DNA of 64,000 bases, taken from contig NC_135786.1 in assembly GCF_051106095.1 (NCBI RefSeq), positions 213,504,001-213,568,000 of the forward strand, given 5' to 3'. Below, piece by piece: positions 58,797 to 64,000 of the stretch. Below the pieces are notes generated by a model, which did no database searches, was not told the origin of the DNA, and saw only the letters and a program-made list of their open reading frames with translations. The first letter of the stretch is position 1. The number at the start of each line of letters is the position of its first letter. Made by a program: the position numbers and the translations under genes. Source of the stretch: Pogona vitticeps (lineage: Eukaryota > Chordata > Lepidosauria > Squamata > Agamidae).

Positions 58797-59321
58797 TATA
58801 CTGTATTTGCCGCCGCACAAGGAGACTGGGTGTACTAGACGACCCCCCCCCCCCCACTTGGAGGCATGTTTTGGGGGCAAGGGCGAGAAGGGAAGGGAAG
58901 TGGGCGGTGGTGGAGGAGGAGGGGAAGGAGAAGCAGCTCTCCGGTGGCGCACGGTCGAGCTGGCTCAGCTGCAAGGGCGAGAAGGGAAGGGAAGCAGGCG
59001 GTGGAGGAGGAGGGGAAGGAGAAGCAGCTCCCCAGCAGCGCGCGGTCAAGCGGGCTCAGCGGCGCGGGGAAGTGGGCTCTGGCCACTCAGGTATGGCTGG
59101 CTCTGCTTCCCTCCCTCCCTCCAGACCAATCGCCTGCCTGCCCGCCTGCCTTCCTCTCCGGCCGGCATGGCCCCGCGTCACTTATTCAGTGGCAGCGGCG
59201 GCAGTGGCACCTCCTTCCTGGTCCAAATTAAGTGCACCCGGCGTACAAGATGACCCCCCCCAACTTGGAGGCATGTTTTTGGGGCCAAAAAAGTCATCTT
59301 GTACGCCACAAATATGGTATA
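58797..59321. mobile_element. GC-rich inverted-repeat DNA element nested in the copia fossil
   Basis: The left end (tatactgtatttgccgccgc, acaaggagact) and right end (agtcatcttgtacgcc, acaaatatggtata) are inverted with some mismatches and a TA flank. The right end also folds on itself: ggcgtacaagatgac at 59239-59253 faces gtcatcttgtacgcc at 59293-59307. The interior is very GC-rich and holds a 94-bp tandem duplication starting near 58881 and 58975. No transposase. Family unknown, possibly mariner-like. Confidence 0.65.
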
Positions 59322-59386
59322 TGTTAACAAAACTGAATTCAACAATTGGAGGAAATTGACAGGTTTGAGCTAAACTTGGAGGAATT

Positions 59387-59823
59387 GTTAAATGCAGTTT
59401 TGTACTAAAGCAATAAGTATCAGAATCAGTGTTATAGAAAGAAGTAAGGCTAGAATTAATCCAGCTGAGTAAATTGTAACAGCTGAGACAGCAATCCCTG
59501 GATTGGCTAATCCTGGGATAAAGCTAGCCGACCTAGAACACACACTCTGTTGGTTGGTGTCGTGATGGCTTGCTGTCGTTGTGTTGCTGTGCTGGAGTAT
59601 CCTGGAAGAAGCTGTGTCTTCATGCTGTATATTGGAAGAACTCTGGCTACTGGACTGAACATATGGTATTTGACTGCTGAACTAATTTACAAGGACTTTG
59701 ACTCTGATTTATGCATTGAACTCTGTGGAAACTGCTGTGTATGACTTCGCGACTGGAAACAAGGACTAAGCTGTACATGTATTTATATATCCTGTAAATA
59801 ATACAAATATTCTGCTATCAACA
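59387..59823 (+). mobile_element. 3' LTR of the copia fossil
   Basis: Begins tgttaaatgc directly after a purine-rich tract (acttggaggaat) and ends ctatcaaca, so the ends are TGTT...AACA as in copia LTRs. About 437 bp. An aataat/tgtaaataatacaaat stretch near the end could be the poly(A) region. No second LTR is in the window to date it against. Confidence 0.7.
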
Positions 59824-60344
59824 CTGGTTGGCGTCTTCATCTCTCAGGGAAGTTCTTTTGGTTAGTGCCACCTGGTGCATCCTGGTCATACCGCAACTCT
59901 GTCAAAGTCACAGTTTGCAACAGCTGAGCAGGGCAGGACATTTTGAAGTTCACTCATTCATAGGGTGACTTGATAGCACACAACAATCACCACCACCACC
60001 ACCACATTTTCCTATTCTTCTTCTATAGAACCATGGTAAAGAGGAAGTGTGCACTTTTCAAGAGAACAAATGAAAAATGTGAATTGCCTATTTCTGGTTG
60101 AACCAGTGGAGGCAAGATAGAGAAAAATGAGCAAAGCTGTTTGGGACTCAGTTTACTAAATAAATGCAAAGACATTCTGTAAGATGAGAAAGCTACAAAG
60201 GAGAGCCATAAAGAGATGGAATAACCAAGTACACAGTAACTGTACTATAAAATTCTGTTTCAGTTCATTTCACAGAAAAGGAGGGTAAACAATAGTACTA
60301 CCATCATTGGCAGAGGGGCTGTTGGTTGATCCTCTTAAGTAGCT
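59824..60344. other. Unique DNA after the copia fossil, no gene seen
   Basis: A short (CAC)n run lies near 59988-60005, and 59930-59980 resembles a SINE tail (gacttgatagcacacaac). Nothing else is recognised. Confidence 0.45.
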
Positions 60345-60455
60345 TTTTCTACTCTGGAGCCCTTCCAATGGACTGGACTACAAATCCTACAATCTTCAGG
60401 GAGGCTTTCCAAAGGTTATGGGAGTTGTAGTCCAGCTCATCTGGATGGTGGCATG
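60345..60455. repeat. MITE relic with inverted ggactacaa/ttgtagtcc arms
   Basis: tggactggactacaaatcc at the left faces ggagttgtagtccagctc at the right, with about 35 bases between. The same reptile MITE type as at 36575. Confidence 0.6.
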
Positions 60456-62483
60456 TTGGTGAAATCTGTTTTTGCAGAACAGGACATGGGCTTGAGCATT
60501 AAGTCACAGTGTTATTTATTTAGCAAATAAATTTTAAAAACTGCTTGAGCAAGCTCACCATTGCACAACCAGTTACAACCAGGGCAAGGATGGGGACCCT
60601 GCCAGAGCAGGAGAGACACTTACATAATTGCCCTTCTGCTCTCTTTCTCCAGTGGGACACTGATTGTGATATGTCTGTCAATGCCTTCTGCCAGTATTTG
60701 TTTTAATTTATTTGATCTCTCACCCTCCACTTCCAAAGGACTCCCATAATGACAAAAGCCATGCACCTATTACAAAACACTAAAGTAGATCAGCAATGTT
60801 ATTAGCAGCATTAAATCCATATTTAAAATATCTCAAAGTTCTGGGTGCATTAAAAAGCAGTATTGTTTTATTCACGTTGCAAAAGGAAGAAGACTTGATA
60901 CCAGGCACAATCAGTCAAAAACAGAAAGGCCAGAGCTACAAAAGCAATGTCACACTCATCACCTATCTCCACTCTGGAATGGGGACAGCTGGAAAATGGC
61001 CTCAGGAGTGATTCATGTGGTTAATATGAGAGGAGATACAGTATCTGGTTTCCTAACCATATGTCCATATCTACAGGAGAGCTAGTGTGGTGGCATCATT
61101 GGAATGGTGGACTGGAACTCATGGGGAATGGGGCCAATAGTCCTCAATGAGCTAGGCAAACATGTTGGGTCAGACTGAGCCAGTCATATACAGTAATGAT
61201 TTAGCTCAATATATTCTCACTTCATTGTGAGTGCAAACTATGGAGGAGGAGAGCCATGTATACTATGTTGACCTCAATTGAGGAAAGGCAATAAATCTAA
61301 AGGTAATAAATAAAAAAATAAGCCCTTCCTCAGTCTACTGGCTTTCAGAGGAATTAGTCTACATGTCCCACAATCGCTCATCACACATCATATTAGCTGA
61401 GAACTGATGGGAACTGTATCTAAAACATCAGCAGGGCACCATGTTGGGGAAGTTCGTGGTAGAATGATGAAGTTGGGTGGGGAATCTTTGTCTGTCTGGT
61501 CGTTTTGTCTTAGAATTGTTACAAGGCCTTACCATTGGCCGTGCTTTTCAGAGGTGTAAGCCAAAATATTTCAAAGGCCAAAGGTTCCCCGTATCTAGTA
61601 CTTAATGTGTAACTGAATATGTCAGATTTGTCTGAAATTCGGTGAGAGAGAGAGCGAGACAGTGAGATATCAAATAAAACAAGTGTTTCTCCAGTGAAAC
61701 TGATTCCCAAAATCAGGATGCTCAGATTTCAAATACTTTCAAAAATACTGTATCCTTATTCCAAAATCATAAGAAGCACAAACCTCTACATGAATATCAG
61801 TGATGTCCCAGTTGAAGTGTGTAGTAGCCACAGATCTAACCCTGGGCAAGGTTAGATTTGAAAACTGGTTCTGGCAGAGCTTTAACTGGGGCCACTGAAA
61901 ATTAGCTTTTGGCAGATAAGACAAATTTGCTGGACTTTTCTATAGAGTGTTTTAGACAAATGTCAACAACAAGATCCAGTTCTGACTTTGGATAAAGTAG
62001 TTATCCTATAAATATTTTGAAGTTTGCTTCTCCCAAAAGATCTTTGAAACAGCTGGAAAATGAAACTTTTTGAAAAGAAACTTCTGATTGTCCAGTTTAA
62101 AGTACATGGATTGGTTGTATCTTGAAATTGGTTCCTCCAGAGCCCCAGCTGGGCCCAATGATATACAGTAATTACATTTTACTAGTATATCATAGGGATT
62201 TGGTGGACTTGTCTGTTAAGGGCATCATGTTGATTGCAAAGATCAGCCCTATTTTCCCTCTGGCTATAAACTAAGTAGTATCATATGTTGTCCACTAGGT
62301 TTCTGTCAGCTCTTTCTTATTTTGTCACATAACATCAATATTTTTTTAAAAAAAGTCTTATGTGATGACAGTACACTGATGCACAAAAAATTAATATGAA
62401 CAATATAGGCTTGAAATAAATTGAATGAATGTACTTGTGCAGTTGATATCCCCAAATATCTAAATTGGGAGCTGTATTTCCAT
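60456..62483. other. Unique DNA with old SINE and MITE scraps
   Basis: 61085-61190 (gctagtgtggtggcatcattgg, ggtggactggaactcatggg, agactgagccagtcat) looks like a tRNA-SINE relic. 61340-61450 contains a faint MITE (tgatgggaactgtatctaaaac). 60690-60760 may be a minus-strand L2 tail. No gene is recognised. Confidence 0.45.
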
Positions 62484-62731
62484 AGGGGTTCGATGGATAG
62501 CTCAGTGGTTTAGATATCTGACTGCAGAACCAGAGGTTAGGAGTTTGATTCCTCACCATGCCTCCTGGGAGAAGAGCCGACCTGTGTAACCCTGGGCAAG
62601 CTGCAAAGTCCAGGACGTCCCCAGAAAGGAGGGAATGGTAAATCACTCCTGAGTATTCTCTACCTGGAAAACTCTAAAAAGGGTTGCCATCAGTTGGAAC
62701 TGACTTGAGAGCACATGACGACTATACTATG
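62484..62731 (+). mobile_element. tRNA-derived SINE, nearly complete
   Basis: 248 bp flanked by the 8-bp duplication atttccat (62476-62483 and 62732-62739). The tRNA-like head has an A box (gatagctcagtggtttag, 62496-62513) and a B box (ggagtttgattcctc, 62540-62554). The body has gggcaagctgcaaagtcc and ctctacctggaaaactct, and the tail tcagttggaactgacttgagag. It is the best copy in the window of the family also seen at 33693, 48815 and 53505. Confidence 0.88.
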
Positions 62732-62739
62732 ATTTCCAT

Positions 62740-62934
62740 GGGAGTGCATCTGAGTACTAGACTGTAGAGGGAGAAAAGAAGAAGAAAAATGAGTCAAGGG
62801 TGGCATTAATGGGATTTTAACCTAGGTGAAATTGCATTGATTCGGTAGTTCATTAATCATAAGGAGTGGCAACTTTGCTAATCTTGATACATCACCTCTG
62901 TCTTTCTGGCTCATTTCTCCCGCCCACATCACAC
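62740..62934. other. Short unique spacer before the CpG island
   Basis: AT-rich DNA with nothing recognised. Base composition changes sharply to GC-rich from about 62930. Confidence 0.5.
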
Positions 62935-64000
62935 CATTAAGCAACGCCAGGGGTGACAAGGGAGAAGCAGCCGGCCCTACTATTGGGCGGAAAGCAAGAG
63001 AAAGAAGCGGCTGCCACAGGCAGTTGATTTGGAGATGTCCACGGGTGTGTGTGTGTGTGGCAGACAATTGTTAATAATCGTTTACTATACTTGCCTAGAG
63101 CCAACAAAAGAGGAAAGAAGAGTGTCTGTGGGATCCTTGATAGGGCTAAATTACGCCGTCGGCCGTGGCGACTACGCACTTGGATTGCGAGCGCGCTCCG
63201 TTTGCGGTTCCGCCTCAGGCAGCGGCATGCCTTCGGCTAGAGCTTTTTCAAGGCAACAGACACGTAGCAACCACCACCACCACCACCACGTCGTCGTCGG
63301 GCATCCCTCCTCGCCAGCAAGTCCTCAGAACAAAAGCAAAACAAAAAAAAGACCTCCGGGAGGACAACTGTGAGGAGTTGCGTCTCTCCCGGAGGCAGAG
63401 GCAGGGAAAAGAGAAGGCATTGGCGGGGGCGGGCGAGAAACGTGAGCGGCGGCGGCGGCGGGGAAGGGATTAGTTTGGCTTTGCAAGAGGCCAAGCAGGG
63501 CCCGGGCTGCCACGGCGAGCCCCCTCTCCCTCCTTCCCTCCCCGCTTCCCACTGGCTGGACGAGCTGCCAATCTGTGTGGGTAATGCTGCAGGAATTCTG
63601 CGCGATTTAAGGAGTCGCTCCTCGCACCGCACCGCACCGCCGAAGGAAAGCGGAGGGGAAGCGAGCCGCCAGGCGTGGGACAGCCCCGGGAGAGGCTGTA
63701 GCGAGGCGTTTGGGTGGGCTTTTTCCCCCCCCGTCCAATTTTTGGTGGCGGTCCTTTTTCTCTCTCTCCCCCTCCCGCCCTTCTGTGCCTCCCGCCTTCT
63801 TTTTTTTCCTCGCGGAAAAGTCCGCGCCTTCCTCCCGCCTGCCCAAACTTTCTTTGGCAGCGGCGGCGGGCTGGCGTGAGGGGACGAGGCACCTCCTGAG
63901 CCGCGGAGGGACGGGCTTCGGAGCCCAGCGAGGCGAGGGCGACCGGTGCGAGGCGCAGGGAAGGAAGCCAAGCCGGACGAGCGGGCGGGTGCAAGGACGC
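62935..64000 (+). promoter_or_regulatory. CpG island, probable promoter and 5' UTR of a host gene
   Basis: Over about 1 kb to the window edge the DNA becomes GC-rich with frequent CpG (ggccgtggcgactacgc, gagcgcgctccg, gagccgcggagggacg), in sharp contrast to the CpG-poor rest. It contains (CAC)n at 63272-63288 and several GGGCGGG/CCCGCC Sp1-like boxes. Long frames on both strands are compositional (Pro, Arg, Gly, Ala) and no start codon has convincing protein after it. Unmethylated islands of this kind usually mark gene starts. Direction is probably plus, but a minus-strand or two-way promoter is possible. Confidence 0.7.
63568..63635 (+). promoter_or_regulatory. CCAAT box and TATA-like element in the CpG island
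   Basis: A CCAAT pentamer at 63568-63572 lies about 35 bases before gcgatttaagg (63602-63612), a weak TATA-like sequence. Transcription would then start near 63635. The arrangement is typical of vertebrate promoters, but both motifs are short. Confidence 0.35.

Larger units (their letters stand above)
55945..59823 (+). mobile_element. Ty1/copia LTR-retrotransposon fossil, 5' part missing
   Basis: A broken fossil of the Ty1/copia family, which is rare in amniotes. Parts in order: integrase catalytic core (about 55946-56413), a linker and reverse transcriptase (about 56615-57257 and 57636-57960), RNase H (about 58005-58740) and a 3' LTR (59387-59823). Integrase before RT is the copia order. 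It looks broken, with several breaks (roughly five or more) besides missing gag, protease and 5' LTR. Two younger elements lie inside it: a SINE (57273-57619) and a GC-rich inverted-repeat element (58797-59321). Coding similarity is still easily read, so it is of moderate age. Confidence 0.88.

Noticed and set aside
58871-59359. Gly/Arg-rich plus-strand frames of up to 162 codons
   Set aside because: Composition-driven frames in the GC-rich inverted-repeat element, with a 94-bp internal duplication.
60617-60680. Minus-strand stretch KALTDISQSVSHWRKRAEGQL before a gtaagt donor
   Set aside because: The acceptor side lacks a pyrimidine tract and the upstream DNA looks like a LINE tail.
62491-62560. 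Possible tRNA gene (A and B boxes present)
   Set aside because: It lies in a 248-bp SINE with target duplications and the cloverleaf does not close; it is the SINE head.
63237-63994. Long Pro/Arg/Gly-rich frames of up to 244 codons in the CpG island
   Set aside because: High GC content removes stop codons by chance. Frames on both strands overlap and none shows a domain.

Overview
This is vertebrate nuclear DNA, most likely from a squamate reptile, and more likely a lizard or snake than any other amniote. The main reasons are a complete BovB (RTE) LINE with target-site duplications plus several BovB fragments, SINEs with a tRNA-like head and a BovB-like tail, L2/CR1-type LINEs with (AAAT)n or (GATA)n tails, a Penelope-like element (PLE), and a Bkm-type (GATA)n(GACA)n array. 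The DNA is AT-rich and gene-poor. I see no complete host protein gene, no tRNA or rRNA gene, no CRISPR array and no bacterial sequence. Almost every long reading frame belongs to a transposable element or is a chance frame in low-complexity DNA.

Layout. 0-2.5 kb: an unclassified repeat, a minus-strand BovB piece, and a 5'-truncated PLE with a GIY-YIG endonuclease, long terminal inverted repeats and a 13-bp target duplication. 5.5-8.8 kb: an old RTE relic, an I/Vingi/R4-like LINE split by an L2, and an LTR fossil. 9.5-18 kb: mostly unique AT-rich DNA with two SINEs and large microsatellites. 18.7-21 kb: a second copy of the first repeat, then a BovB split by an L2. 24.4-28.5 kb: a cluster of hAT and mariner MITEs, L2 and L1. 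28.5-37 kb: mostly unique. 37.2-38.2 kb: a mariner-like non-autonomous element whose interior has grown as a minisatellite. 40.0-43.2 kb: a full-length 3.2-kb BovB bounded by 12-bp duplications. 44.8-45.0 kb: the best host-gene signal, a candidate terminal exon on the minus strand (splice acceptor, short frame, two AATAAA signals). 46.8-50.6 kb: an L2/CR1 with Bkm tail, a SINE carrying a nested 384-bp retroposon, and an 810-bp DNA transposon. 55.6-59.8 kb: a broken Ty1/copia fossil carrying a nested SINE and a nested GC-rich inverted-repeat element. 62.9-64.0 kb: a CpG island with CCAAT and TATA-like signals, probably a promoter and 5' UTR of a gene that continues past the window.

How it fits together. 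This is an intergenic or intronic stretch between a minus-strand gene end near 45 kb and a CpG-island promoter at the right edge. Its history can be read from nesting: BovB, copia and I-like copies were later hit by L2, SINE and MITE insertions. I found no convincing new multi-gene system. The items most worth a second look are the PLE repeats with hammerhead-like cores, the nested 384-bp retroposon, the shared palindrome-headed repeat, and the candidate terminal exon.
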